The notes under the pieces: generated by a model | Database searches by the model: none | Told to the model about the DNA's origin: nothing | The model's input: only the letters and a program-made list of their open reading frames with translations | In this document: positions 36,893 through 46,189 of the stretch, piece after piece | Layout: the number at the start of each line of letters is the position of its first letter | Numbering within the stretch: the stretch's first letter is position 1 | Program-made: the position numbers and the translations under genes | Assembly (NCBI GenBank): GCA_019748055.1 | Contig: JAIEQC010000015.1 | Span: 82,158-146,157 of the forward strand | Length of the DNA stretch: 64,000 bases | Reading direction: 5' to 3' | DNA from: Caulobacteraceae bacterium | GTDB lineage: Bacteria; Pseudomonadota; Alphaproteobacteria; Caulobacterales; Caulobacteraceae

Positions 36893-37447
36893 TTAGGCGG
36901 CGCGCGCCGCCGTCTCCGGCGGCGCCAGCACCTCGTCGACGCCGCGCAGCAGATCTCGGGCCTGTCGCGCCAACCCCTGCATGACCGGCGGGGCGTCCTC
37001 GGGGCTTTCCGACACCGCCTCCAGCAGGGTGCGGGCCAGGGTCTCCAGACCCGGCGCGGCGGCGATCAGCCGGGCCTGGCGCTCGATGCGTTCGGGGTCG
37101 CGGTCGTATTCGGCGCCCGGCACGCGCCAGCCGCCCCAGTCGGTGGGATCGGTGACGACCACGGGATAGGTGCCGGGGAAGGGATGGTGCGGGCAGTCCT
37201 CGGCCGTCTGCCACTTGTTGCGGGCCCGCAGCAGTCGCCAGTGCTCGCCGCCGTGACCCGCCTGGTCCTCGACCGGCAGCAGCAGTTCGTGCGCCAGGAA
37301 CTCGCGGCCCAGTCCGACGTCGTAGGTGACCCGCACGGGCTCTTCGAAGCCCTTGGCCCAGACGGGCTGGACCTTCTCGATCTGGGCCCAGGCGCCGACG
37401 CACTCGACCCAGACCCGCTGGCCTTTCTGGAATTGCGCGCGCGCCAT
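36893..37447 (-). CDS. Conserved protein of unknown function, 184 residues
   Basis: Begins MARAQFQKGQRVWVECVGAWAQIEKVQPVWAKG, like a small beta-barrel (KOW/SH3-like) nucleic-acid-binding domain, and continues with FLAHELLLPVED, WRLLRARNKWQTAEDC and PHHPFPGTYPVVVTDPTDWGGWRVP. The C-terminal half is helical (LARTLLEAVSESPED, LARQARDLLRGVDEVL). I recall no function for it; it looks like a Caulobacteraceae-conserved cytosolic protein. No signal peptide or membrane segment. The ATG at 37447 is preferred because the longer frame extends into the gap next to the CBS gene. Confidence 0.8.
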   Translation of the reverse strand: MARAQFQKGQRVWVECVGAWAQIEKVQPVWAKGFEEPVRVTYDVGLGREFLAHELLLPVEDQAGHGGEHWRLLRARNKWQTAEDCPHHPFPGTYPVVVTDPTDWGGWRVPGAEYDRDPERIERQARLIAAAPGLETLARTLLEAVSESPEDAPPVMQGLARQARDLLRGVDEVLAPPETAARAA

Positions 37448-37527
37448 CGACCGCTCCGGGAGATCAGGAACCGCGATGATGACGCGCGCGGGTGAACGGG
37501 CGGTGTGCCCGCAGGGTGACCGGAACG

Positions 37528-37935
37528 TTAACGCGAGATCTCTTCCAGCGCCTCGCCGGCGTAGCGTTCCTTGACGCGGGTCGAGAGGTCGCCCAGCGAC
37601 ACGACGCCGACCAGCCGCTCGCTCTCGTCCAGCACCGGCAGGCGGCGGATCTGGGAGCCGCCCATGGCGTCCAGCACGGTCTTGAGATCGTCGGCCTCGT
37701 GCGCGCACTTCACGTCGCGGCTCATGCAGCCGTCGATGGTGGCGTCGGGGCCGGAGCCCTCTGCCAGGCCGCGCACGACGATGTCGCGGTCGGTCACCGT
37801 GCCCAGCAGGCGGTCGCCGTCGGCCACCGGCATGAAGCCGAAATCGCCGGCGCGCATGCGGGCGGCCACCTCGCGCAGGCTGTCAGTCGGGCGGGCCACC
37901 TGCACGTCCCGGCTCATCACGTCGCGCACCTTCAT
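37528..37935 (-). CDS. CBS-domain pair protein
   Basis: Protein of 135 residues made of two CBS motifs (about 1-60 and 68-130) with MKVRDVMSRDVQVARPTDS, GTVTDRDIVVRGLAEG, then MSRDVKCAHEADDLK and GVVSLGDLS. Paired CBS domains bind adenosyl nucleotides such as AMP or ATP and act as energy-state sensors. This stand-alone form has no catalytic domain, so its partner is unknown. Coding on this strand only reaches 37935; the same frame stays open antisense to the next gene and is a shadow there. Confidence 0.9.
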   Translation of the reverse strand: MKVRDVMSRDVQVARPTDSLREVAARMRAGDFGFMPVADGDRLLGTVTDRDIVVRGLAEGSGPDATIDGCMSRDVKCAHEADDLKTVLDAMGGSQIRRLPVLDESERLVGVVSLGDLSTRVKERYAGEALEEISR

Positions 37936-38043
37936 GGTCTTGGTCCTCCGAAGCTTGTGGGTTGATGCCAGAACCCGGCTCGCGGCACGGGGTTCCGCCT
38001 GGCGCGCGTGGGCGCTATCGGGGCGGCGAACGGAGAGCAGACG

Positions 38044-39537
38044 ATGACGACGATCGACGAGGCGTGGGACATCCTGAACGGACTGGGCGTGAGCCCGGCG
38101 CGAGCGGACGGCGGCCGGCCCACCCGCTCGCCCGTCGACGGCTCGATGGGACCGGCGCTGGCGGAGACCGGCGATCTGGACGGCGTCGTCGCCCGCTCGG
38201 TCCAGGCCTTCCGCGCCTGGCGCCGCGTGCCTGCGCCGCGCCGGGGCGAGCTGGTGCGGCTGTTCGGCGAGGAGCTGCGGGCGGCCAAGGCCGATCTGGC
38301 CCGGCTGGTCACGCTGGAGGCCGGCAAGATCACGTCCGAGGGCCTGGGCGAGGTGCAGGAGATGATCGACGTCTGCGATTTCGCCGTCGGCCTGTCGCGC
38401 CAGCTGTACGGCCTGACCCTGCCCAGCGAGCGGCCGGGGCATCACATGCGCGAGACGTGGCAGCCGCTGGGCCCGGTGCTGGTCATCTCGGCCTTCAACT
38501 TCCCGGTCGCGGTGTGGGCGTGGAACGCGGCGTTGGCGCTGGTCTGCGGCGACCCGGTGATCTGGAAGCCATCCGAGAAGACGCCGCTGACGGCGCTCGC
38601 CACGCAGGCGGTCTTCGAGCGGGCGCTGGGGCGCTTCGGCGACGCGCCGGAAGGCCTGTCGCAGGTGGTGATCGGCGGGCGCGAGGCGGGCGAGACGCTG
38701 AGCGCCGATCCGCGCATCCCTCTGGTCTCGGCGACCGGATCGACCCGCATGGGCCGGGCGGTGGCGCAGACCGTGGCGGCGCGGCTTGGCCGGTCGCTGC
38801 TGGAGCTGGGCGGCAACAACGCCATGATCGTGACCCCCTCGGCCGATCTGGACATGGCGGTGCACGCCGTCGCCTTCTCGGCCGTCGGGACGTGCGGGCA
38901 GCGGTGCACCACCCTGCGCCGCCTGCTGGTGCACGAGGACGTGGCCGAGGCCCTGATCGGGCGGCTGAAGGCGGCCTATGAGACCCTGCCGATCGGCGAC
39001 CCGCGCGCGGACGGCACGTTGGTCGGTCCGCTGATCGACGCGGACGCGGCCGAGGCGTTCGACCGGGCGCTGGCGCAGGCGAAGGCGGAGGGCGGCGAGG
39101 TCGTGGTCGGCGGCGACCGCGTGGCGCGCGAGGGAGCGTACGTCCGCCCCGCCATCGTGCGCATGCCGGCCCAGACGGCGGTGGTCCAGCACGAGACCTT
39201 CGCGCCGATCCTGTACGTGCTGACGTGGCGCGACTTCGACCAGGCGGTGGAGATGCAGAACGCCGTGCCGCAGGGGCTGAGCAGCTGCGTCTTCACCGAC
39301 AGCGTGCGCGAGGCCGAGGCCTTCCTGTCGGCATGGGGCAGCGACTGCGGCATCGCCAACGTCAACATCGGCCCCTCGGGCGCCGAGATCGGCGGCGCCT
39401 TCGGCGGAGAGAAGGACACCGGCGGAGGGCGCGAGAGCGGCTCGGACGCCTGGAAGGCCTACATGCGGCGCCAGACCCAGACCGTGAACTTCAGCCGCGA
39501 CCTGCCCCTGGCCCAGGGAGTCCGGTTCGACGTGTGA
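38044..39537 (+). CDS. Aldehyde dehydrogenase, antiquitin/ALDH7 type
   Basis: NAD(P)-dependent dehydrogenase of 497 residues. The catalytic cysteine is in GTCGQRCTTLRRL, the glutamate in LELGGNNAMIV, and the C-terminal NIGPSGAEIGGAFGGEKDTGGGRESGSD is typical of antiquitin (ALDH7A1) and bacterial AmaB. These oxidise 2-aminoadipate semialdehyde in lysine breakdown. The neighbours do not encode other lysine-pathway enzymes, so the substrate is inferred from family only. The start at 38044 has a GGAG upstream; an in-frame ATG at 38008 is less likely. Confidence 0.92.
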   Translation: MTTIDEAWDILNGLGVSPARADGGRPTRSPVDGSMGPALAETGDLDGVVARSVQAFRAWRRVPAPRRGELVRLFGEELRAAKADLARLVTLEAGKITSEGLGEVQEMIDVCDFAVGLSRQLYGLTLPSERPGHHMRETWQPLGPVLVISAFNFPVAVWAWNAALALVCGDPVIWKPSEKTPLTALATQAVFERALGRFGDAPEGLSQVVIGGREAGETLSADPRIPLVSATGSTRMGRAVAQTVAARLGRSLLELGGNNAMIVTPSADLDMAVHAVAFSAVGTCGQRCTTLRRLLVHEDVAEALIGRLKAAYETLPIGDPRADGTLVGPLIDADAAEAFDRALAQAKAEGGEVVVGGDRVAREGAYVRPAIVRMPAQTAVVQHETFAPILYVLTWRDFDQAVEMQNAVPQGLSSCVFTDSVREAEAFLSAWGSDCGIANVNIGPSGAEIGGAFGGEKDTGGGRESGSDAWKAYMRRQTQTVNFSRDLPLAQGVRFDV

Positions 39538-39623
39538 GGCCGGCCGAGCCAAGTCTCTGAAATCGCTTGTGGCGAGTGAGAGAGTCACAAAAAAAATTTC
39601 CATCATTTCCATCACCACCTCCC

Positions 39624-39654
39624 CGTGACGGCAGCATCCTGCCTGCCCGTCACG
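39624..39654. promoter_or_regulatory. Intergenic inverted repeat upstream of the Kef-type antiporter
   Basis: CGTGACGG (39624-39631) and CCGTCACG (39647-39654) form a perfect 8-bp inverted repeat in the 206-bp gap between the aldehyde dehydrogenase and the antiporter, with GGCAG/CTGCC nested inside. A run of eight A lies 30 bp upstream. It may be an operator or RNA hairpin for the antiporter gene. The rest of the gap shows nothing I recognise. Confidence 0.4.
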
Positions 39655-39743
39655 TCTGAATCGGTCGTGGCGGCGAATGAGAAACGCATTGTGGCGCTTG
39701 GCCCGACACCGCCTTAACTGTCGGTTGGGCTGGAGGATCGGCG

Positions 39744-41588
39744 ATGGCGGAAGCGGCGGGCGGCGGGCTGGAACTGGGGCATGCGGTCGCGCTGCTGGCG
39801 ACGGCGGTCGTGGCCGTGCCGCTGTTCCGGCGGCTGGGGCTGGGGTCGGTGCTGGGCTATCTGGCGGCCGGCCTGGTCATCGGGCCGTGGGGCATCGGCC
39901 TGGTGCGCGAGCCGGAGGCGATCCTGCACGTCGCCGAACTGGGCGTGGTGATGTTCCTGTTCATCATCGGCCTGGAGATGCGGCCCGCGCGATTGTGGAG
40001 CCTGCGCAAGGACATCTTCGGTCTGGGCGCGGCGCAGGTGGGTCTGGCGGGCCTGCTTCTGACCTTCACCGGCATGGCGGCCGGGCTTTCGGCGCCGGTG
40101 GCCTTCGTCGCCGCCATGGGCTTCGTGCTGAGCTCCACCGCCGTGATCATGCAGATGCTGGACGAGCGCGGCGAGCTGGGCACGCCGATGGGCCAGCGCT
40201 CGGTGTCGATCCTGCTGCTGGAGGATCTGGCCATCGTGCCGTTGCTGGCCGTGGTGGCGGTGATGGGCAGCGTGCTGGGCACGGCCAGCGCCGAAAGCCC
40301 GCCGCTGTGGCGGACCATCGCCCTGGCTGTCGGGGCGATCGCAGTGGTCTTCCTGGCCGGGAAGTATCTGATGAACCCGGTGTTCCGCATCCTTGCGCGC
40401 TACGGCGGGCGCGAGGTGATGACCTTCGCCGCCCTGTTCGTGGCGGTGGGCGCGGCGTGGCTGATGGGCGAGGGCGGCCTGTCGATGGCCATGGGCGCCT
40501 TCCTGGCCGGGGTGCTGCTGTCGGAATCGACCTTCCGGCATCAGCTCGAGGCGGACGTGGAGCCGTTCCGCGCCACCCTGCTGGGCCTGTTCTTCATCAG
40601 CGTGGGCATGAGCCTGGACGTCGGGGTGGTGCTGGCAGACTGGCGGCTGATTCTGGGGGGCGTGATCGCCTTCATGGCGGTGAAGGCCGTCGCCATCTAT
40701 GCCGTCGCCCGCCTGTTCAAGGCGACCGAACGCGAGGCGGTGGAGCGGTCGGTGCTGTTCGCCCAGGGCGGGGAGTTCGCCTTCGTCCTGTACGCCGCCG
40801 CCCTGACCGCAGGAGTGTTCGATCCGCGCGTGGGGGCGTCGATGACGGCGATCGTCATCCTGTCGATGGTGCTGACGCCGCTGACCACCATGGTGGTCGG
40901 CCGCTTCATGCCGGCGGAGACCCTGTCGCCGGAGGGCGCGGAAGGGGTGGAGATGGCGGAGAACCTGCGCGAGCGGGTGCTGATCGTCGGCTTCGGCCGC
41001 TTCGCCCAGGTGGTGTCGCAGTCGCTGCTGGCGCGCGACGTGGACGTGTCGATCATCGACAACGACGTGGAGATGATCCAGGCGGCCGGAAATTTCGGCT
41101 TCAAGGTCTATTACGGCGACGGGACGCGGCTGGACGTGCTGCGCGCCTCAGGCGTCGACAAGGCCGAGGCCGTGCTGGTCTGCGTCGACAAGCCGGAACA
41201 GGCGGACCGGATCGTCGAGCTGGTGAAGGCGGAGTTCCCGCTGACCAAGCTGTTCGTCCGCGCCTTTGATCGAGGCCATTCCATCCGGCTGATCCAGGCG
41301 GGCGTCGACTATCAGATCCGCGAGACGTTCGAGAGCGCCCTGGTCTTCGGACGCCAGGTGCTGGTCGACCTGGGGACCGATCCGGCGGAGGCCGACGCGA
41401 CGATCGAGGACGTGCGCCGCCGCGACGACGAGCGGCTGACCCTGCAATTGGCGGGCGGCATCACTGCCGGGCGGTCGCTGATGCGCGGCAATGCGGTGAC
41501 TCCGCAGCCGGCGCCCTACGTCAAGCCGCGCCGCGAGGGCCAACTGCTCAACGAGGACGAGGTCGAGAAGGCGGAGGCGGAGGCCTGA
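39744..41588 (+). CDS. CPA2-family K(+)/H(+) antiporter with RCK domain (Kef-like)
   Basis: Inner-membrane cation:proton antiporter of 614 residues. The first about 375 residues hold 12-13 helices with the conserved family stretches GYLAAGLVIGPWGIGLV and SVSILLLEDLAIVPLLA. The C-terminal RCK/TrkA-N domain (about 410-530) has the NAD-binding RVLIVGFGRFAQVV and DNDVEMIQ. Kef systems release K and acidify the cytoplasm under electrophile stress; YbaL/RosB relatives share the layout. No ancillary KefF/G gene is adjacent, so gating ligand is unknown. Confidence 0.92.
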   Translation: MAEAAGGGLELGHAVALLATAVVAVPLFRRLGLGSVLGYLAAGLVIGPWGIGLVREPEAILHVAELGVVMFLFIIGLEMRPARLWSLRKDIFGLGAAQVGLAGLLLTFTGMAAGLSAPVAFVAAMGFVLSSTAVIMQMLDERGELGTPMGQRSVSILLLEDLAIVPLLAVVAVMGSVLGTASAESPPLWRTIALAVGAIAVVFLAGKYLMNPVFRILARYGGREVMTFAALFVAVGAAWLMGEGGLSMAMGAFLAGVLLSESTFRHQLEADVEPFRATLLGLFFISVGMSLDVGVVLADWRLILGGVIAFMAVKAVAIYAVARLFKATEREAVERSVLFAQGGEFAFVLYAAALTAGVFDPRVGASMTAIVILSMVLTPLTTMVVGRFMPAETLSPEGAEGVEMAENLRERVLIVGFGRFAQVVSQSLLARDVDVSIIDNDVEMIQAAGNFGFKVYYGDGTRLDVLRASGVDKAEAVLVCVDKPEQADRIVELVKAEFPLTKLFVRAFDRGHSIRLIQAGVDYQIRETFESALVFGRQVLVDLGTDPAEADATIEDVRRRDDERLTLQLAGGITAGRSLMRGNAVTPQPAPYVKPRREGQLLNEDEVEKAEAEA

Positions 41589-41596
41589 CGCGCACG

Positions 41597-41632
41597 AAAA
41601 AAGGGGCCGCCGAAGCGACCCCTTCGTCTTTC
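41597..41632. terminator. Bidirectional terminator
   Basis: AAGGGG (41601-41606) / CCCCTT (41619-41624) with an inner CCGC/GCGA-type stem and a CGAA loop, flanked by AAAAAA on the left and TTCGTCTTTC on the right. It can end both the antiporter transcript (plus) and the convergent secreted-protein gene (minus). Confidence 0.75.
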
Positions 41633-41647
41633 GGTCCTTAGGGACGA

Positions 41648-42238
41648 TCAGCGGCCGGCGCGGGCGTCGGCGACGACCAGACGGGCGCGCAGGTGGGCGT
41701 CAGTGCCGACCACTTGCGAAATCTCGTTGAAGCGCTCGCGCGTCAGACCGGCGTCGGTGATGGCGGCCTCCATCTGGGCCTGCTGCTCGGGCGACGGGGC
41801 CGCACCGTTCAGTGCCTGGGCGATCGGCAGCAATTCAGACATGGCGCTGGCGAAGCCTTCCACCTCGGCGTCGGTGATGGAGGTGGCGGTCGCGGAAGCA
41901 GGGGTCTGGGCCAGAGCGATGCGCGCGCGCACCACCGCGTCGGACGAAGCGGCCTGCGAAATGGCGTTGAAGCGCTCCAGCGTCAGACCCTCGCCGGTGA
42001 TCGCTGCGGCCATCTCGGCCTGTTGCTCGGCCGAAGGCGCGGCGCCGTTCAGGGCCTGGGCCAGCGGCGTGACCTTGGCCAGGGCGGCGGCGTAGGCGGT
42101 CAGTTCGGCGTCGGTGATCTCGGCCGTGGCGGTGGCCGAGGCGCCGGCGGGTTCGGCCGGAGTCGTGGCGTCTTGGGCCAGGGCGGGAGCGGCCGACAGA
42201 GCCAGGGTGGAGACGGCGGCGAGAATGGCGATGCGCAT
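41648..42238 (-). CDS. Secreted DUF4168-like protein with tandem repeat
   Basis: Protein of 196 residues with a signal peptide (about 1-22, ALA before QDA). The mature part consists of two tandem copies of a helical unit of about 70 residues, at about 41-110 and 121-190. Both begin with ITDAE, carry QALNGAAPS then EQQA, and reach GLT-ERFN-IS and ARI/ARL. The unit resembles DUF4168 domains, usually single-copy and often found in salt-stress or envelope proteins. The intragenic duplication is unusual. Function is unknown. Confidence 0.87.
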   Translation of the reverse strand: MRIAILAAVSTLALSAAPALAQDATTPAEPAGASATATAEITDAELTAYAAALAKVTPLAQALNGAAPSAEQQAEMAAAITGEGLTLERFNAISQAASSDAVVRARIALAQTPASATATSITDAEVEGFASAMSELLPIAQALNGAAPSPEQQAQMEAAITDAGLTRERFNEISQVVGTDAHLRARLVVADARAGR

Positions 42239-42444
42239 GCGTACTGTCCTTCAAGCAGTGGGGAGGAATGCGGCCCCTTGAACGTCGAGGCCGGGCGGAA
42301 GGCTCCGCGGCTCCCGATCCGGCTTGTGGCCGGGAGTTGCCCCAAGGCTAGCCGATCGTGCGAGCGACTTGCAACTTGGGCGACATGGCGCCGGGAATGG
42401 GGCGCGTCGCGCGGACCGGGGATTTGGTGTAGGAGGCCGCCCTC

Positions 42445-43455
<1,011 letters not shown>

Positions 43456-43510
43456 CGGCAACGCTTCCTTAAGCACGACGGCGTCCCCTGCCGGAAAAGA
43501 GGGGCGCCCA

Positions 43511-44161
43511 ATGATCCGATCCTGTCTTCTCGGCCTCGCGGCCTGCGTCCTCGCCATGCCCGCCGCGGCCCAGATCGCCGTCGCCGGCAACGTCGGCACG
43601 CCGGGTCTGGGCGCCGAGGTCCAGGTCGGGCTGGGGCCGGTCTTCACGGTGCGGGCGACGATCGACCGACTGGACCACGACTTCGACGAGACCTTCGGCG
43701 ACGTCGACTGGTCGGGCGACTTCGCCTTCGACACCGTGGGCGGCTTCGTCGACATGCATCCGTTCGCCAACGCCTTCCTGATTTCCGGCGGCGCCTATCT
43801 GGGCACGCGGGACATCCGGCTGGACGCGCGCCCGACGGTCCCGGTCGAGATCGGCGGCGCGACCTTTACGCCGGCCCAGGTCGGGCGACTGCAAGGAACG
43901 ATCAAGCTGTCGGACCTGTCGCCGTTCGTCGGCATCGGCTTCGACGACACGATGACGCGCAGCGGCCCTTTCGGCGTCAGAGCCCTGGTCGGGGTGGCGT
44001 TCAGCGAGGACCCCGAGGTCGGCCTGAGTTCGAGCGGCGGGACCCTGTCGGGCGATCCCACGTTCAGGGCGCGCCTTGAGGCAGAGGCTCAGGAGATCGG
44101 AGAGGAGGCTGAGTACGGCCTGTTTCCCATCGCCCAACTGGGCCTGACCTATCGCTTCTGA
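43511..44161 (+). CDS. Small outer-membrane beta-barrel protein
   Basis: Protein of 216 residues with a signal peptide (about 1-20, AAA before QIA) and alternating hydrophobic residues in beta-strands, ending with the aromatic YRF that marks outer-membrane proteins for BAM insertion. Regular segments such as GAEVQVGLGPVFTVRATIDRLDHDF, LSPFVGIGFDD and GLFPIAQLGLTYRF suggest an eight-stranded barrel, similar in size to OmpW or OmpX. Ligand unknown. It follows dusA after 55 bp. Confidence 0.82.
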   Translation: MIRSCLLGLAACVLAMPAAAQIAVAGNVGTPGLGAEVQVGLGPVFTVRATIDRLDHDFDETFGDVDWSGDFAFDTVGGFVDMHPFANAFLISGGAYLGTRDIRLDARPTVPVEIGGATFTPAQVGRLQGTIKLSDLSPFVGIGFDDTMTRSGPFGVRALVGVAFSEDPEVGLSSSGGTLSGDPTFRARLEAEAQEIGEEAEYGLFPIAQLGLTYRF

Positions 44162-44184
44162 GGACGCGGCGCTAACCGGGGACC

Positions 44185-45009
44185 ATGCTGTCCCTTTCGG
44201 TGATCGATCTGGCGACCCTGATCGCGGCCCTGCTGGCTGCAGGCGTCTTCGCCGGGACGATCGCCGGTCTGTTCGGTGTGGGCGGGGGCACGGTGATCGT
44301 GCCGGTGCTGTTCTGGGCCTTCGAGGTCCTGGGCGTGGGCGGCGAGAGTAATCTCCACGTCGCGGTGGGGTCCAGCCTGCTGAGCATCGTCATCACCAGC
44401 TGGCGGTCGCTGGCGGCGCACCGCGGGCACGGGGCGGTGGACGAAGGCGTGCTCAAGGCTTGGACGCCGTGGGTCGGGCTCGGCGCCCTGGTCGGCGCGG
44501 CCGTGGCCGGGCTGGCGTCGATGGAGGGGCTGGCGATCGTCTATGGCCTGGGACTGGGGGCCGTCGCGGTGCAGATGGCCCTGACGCCCGAGGGGTTTCG
44601 GCTGGCGCCCGACCTGCCGACGGGGTGGGCCCGGCGCGGCGTGGGGACCGGGATCGGCGGCCTGTCGGCGCTGATGGGCATCGGCGGCGGCAGTTTCGGC
44701 GGGCTGATGATGACGCTGTGCGGGCGGCCGATCCATCAGGCGGTTGCGACCGCGTCCGGCTTCGGCATGGTCATCGGCGCGGCGGCGACGCTTGGGTTCG
44801 TCGTGTTCGGCTGGGGCGCGGAGGGCCGGCCGCCGCTGTCGCTGGGCTGGGTCAACCTGCCCGCCGCCCTGATCATGGGCACGGTCACGGGGCTGGTCGC
44901 GCCGTGGGGCGCGACGCTGGCGCACAGGCTGCCGAAGCGGACCCTGCGGCTGTCGTTCGCGATCTATCTGCTGATCGCGGCGGGGGCCGTGGTGGTGAAG
45001 GCGCTTTAG
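44185..45009 (+). CDS. TauE/SafE-family sulfite/anion exporter-like permease
   Basis: Inner-membrane protein of 274 residues with about seven to eight helices. The duplicated family motif occurs as AGLFGVGGGTVIVPVLFW near 29 and again as LSALMGIGGGSFGGLMM near 163. TauE/SafE permeases move sulfite, taurine-derived sulfonates or other organic anions. This copy is not next to sulfur genes; a second, context-supported member lies at 48761. Its stop codon overlaps that of the convergent protease gene by 3 bp. Confidence 0.88.
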   Translation: MLSLSVIDLATLIAALLAAGVFAGTIAGLFGVGGGTVIVPVLFWAFEVLGVGGESNLHVAVGSSLLSIVITSWRSLAAHRGHGAVDEGVLKAWTPWVGLGALVGAAVAGLASMEGLAIVYGLGLGAVAVQMALTPEGFRLAPDLPTGWARRGVGTGIGGLSALMGIGGGSFGGLMMTLCGRPIHQAVATASGFGMVIGAAATLGFVVFGWGAEGRPPLSLGWVNLPAALIMGTVTGLVAPWGATLAHRLPKRTLRLSFAIYLLIAAGAVVVKAL

Positions 45010-45527
45010 GGCCGGAGGGTCAGGGAGTCCGCGGAGGCCTCGAAGCCCGACAGGCGGCCCAGCCAGCTCATGCCCAGCAGCGAATGCGGCAGGCCGCGTT
45101 CGACGACCACGGCGTCCACGTCGAGCACGCGCACGGCGCCGACGGACAGGGAAGCCAGGCGCACCCTCGCGGCGCGGGCGGGGCCGGCGGCGGTCGTGAT
45201 CTCATGGGAATAGTCGCCGGGCGTCAGCTTTAGCCCCAGGCGGCGCGCGTCCTGCGGCGTCAGCGCCACCACCGTGGCGCCGGTGTCGACCATCAGGCGC
45301 ACCGCCCGGCCGTCCACCATGGCGTCGGCCCACCAGTGACCGTCGGGCGCGCGCAGAACCTGGGCGGCCGAGGCCTGGGACCGCTCGGGCCAGTCCTGCT
45401 GCACCACCACCGGCACGGCGGCGTGGGCCGGCGCGGGGCCGTCCAGCTGGTTCAGCCACCAGGCCGCCGTGAAGGCCGAGCCCACGGCCATCGCCGCCGC
45501 CGCCAGATTGGACAGGCCCAGTCGCAT
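45006..45527 (-). CDS. Retropepsin-like aspartic protease (clan AA)
   Basis: Protein of 173 residues with an N-terminal membrane anchor or signal (about 6-24). The catalytic motif VDTGATVVALT (about 80-90) is the single DTG of the TIGR02281-type clan AA proteases, and a hydrophobic VVERGLPHSLLGMSWLGRL follows, the flap region with the second conserved glycine. These enzymes act as dimers in the periplasm and are related to retroviral proteases. Substrate unknown. Convergent with the TauE gene. Confidence 0.87.
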   Translation of the reverse strand: MRLGLSNLAAAAMAVGSAFTAAWWLNQLDGPAPAHAAVPVVVQQDWPERSQASAAQVLRAPDGHWWADAMVDGRAVRLMVDTGATVVALTPQDARRLGLKLTPGDYSHEITTAAGPARAARVRLASLSVGAVRVLDVDAVVVERGLPHSLLGMSWLGRLSGFEASADSLTLRP

Positions 45528-45627
45528 CCACGCCCTCGTTCACCACGCCCGCTTCTGCGGACCGTGCGGTTCTAGCTGGCACGCGTGAGAACGCGGTGAA
45601 GAGACAGGGCTGACGAAAGGTTGACGC

Positions 45628-45828
45628 TCAGACCGGCGTCGTGCGGCCCGGCAGCTCGCCCATGATCCGGGCCCGTTCCACGTCGCTCATGCGGGACCAT
45701 TGGGCGATTTCGGGCAGGGTCCGCTTGCAGCCGAAGCACAGGCCCGACGCCCCGTCGACCACGCACACCTGGACGCACGGGCTGGCCACGGCCTTGGGCG
45801 GCATGTCGTCGTTCGGATACGGTTTCAC
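45628..45828 (-). CDS. DUF1289 protein
   Basis: Protein of 66 residues with the family signature SPCVQVCVVDGASGLCFGCKRTLPEIAQW: four cysteines (CxxxC and CxxC) that suggest a small metal or Fe/S site. This family is widespread in alpha-, beta- and gammaproteobacteria and is often fused or next to other genes, without a known role. An internal ATG at 45804 would start MPPKAVAS and give 58 residues. It is transcribed away from the small ORF at 45979. Confidence 0.87.
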   Translation of the reverse strand: MKPYPNDDMPPKAVASPCVQVCVVDGASGLCFGCKRTLPEIAQWSRMSDVERARIMGELPGRTTPV

Positions 45829-45978
45829 GACAAATGCTCCGAAACCGGATCAAAAAACTGGACAAGCGAGGGGCGGCGCCCCCATATGGGATCGTGACGC
45901 GAAACGACTGAGAGGGTGAGAATCCCTGAGAGCACGCCGCGTCTCTTTTCCTCGTTTGCGCGAAAGGAGACGCCAAGA

Positions 45979-46119
45979 ATGAACGAAGAACGCCGAAACC
46001 TCCAACACGCCATGACCTCGTTCGCCTATTTCGGCGGACTGCTGGTCGACCCCAATCCCCAGCCGCGGCGCGCGCCGCTGATCTCGCTGAAGGGCTTGTT
46101 CAGGCCCGAACGACGCTGA
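45979..46119 (+). CDS. Small protein of 46 residues with its own terminator
   Basis: Short ORF with a good AAAGGAGA ribosome site before the ATG at 45979. The product, starting MNEERRNLQHAMTS and ending LFRPERR, is charged with a hydrophobic middle (FAYFGGLLV). An intrinsic terminator lies at 46142, so this is a discrete transcript. The region 45840-45978 upstream has a possible promoter (TGGACA near 45860, ATATGG near 45884) and a hairpin-forming leader. A longer frame from 45916 seems less likely. Function unknown. Confidence 0.6.
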   Translation: MNEERRNLQHAMTSFAYFGGLLVDPNPQPRRAPLISLKGLFRPERR

Positions 46120-46141
46120 GATCCACGCCCTTGCGTGATCG

Positions 46142-46178
46142 AGCCCCGGCCCCGAAAAGGCCGGGGCTTTTCTTTGGG
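46142..46178 (+). terminator. Strong intrinsic terminator
   Basis: Perfect 10-bp stem AGCCCCGGCC (46142-46151) / GGCCGGGGCT (46159-46168) with a 7-nt loop, followed by TTTCTTT. It ends the small-protein transcript and stands just before the crotonase gene. Confidence 0.9.
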
Positions 46179-46189
46179 CGGAGACGGAC

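Noticed and set aside
37936..39618. Minus-strand frame open antisense to the aldehyde dehydrogenase (extends the CBS gene to 696 codons)
   Set aside because: High-GC codon usage on the plus strand keeps the antisense frame free of stops. Its product is low-complexity and Arg/Gln/His-rich, and the real CBS protein starts at 37935.
45885..45960. Possible TPP-like riboswitch because of CTGAGA and nearby GGGTGAG
   Set aside because: The conserved second half of the thi box is missing and the downstream ORF is not a thiamine gene.
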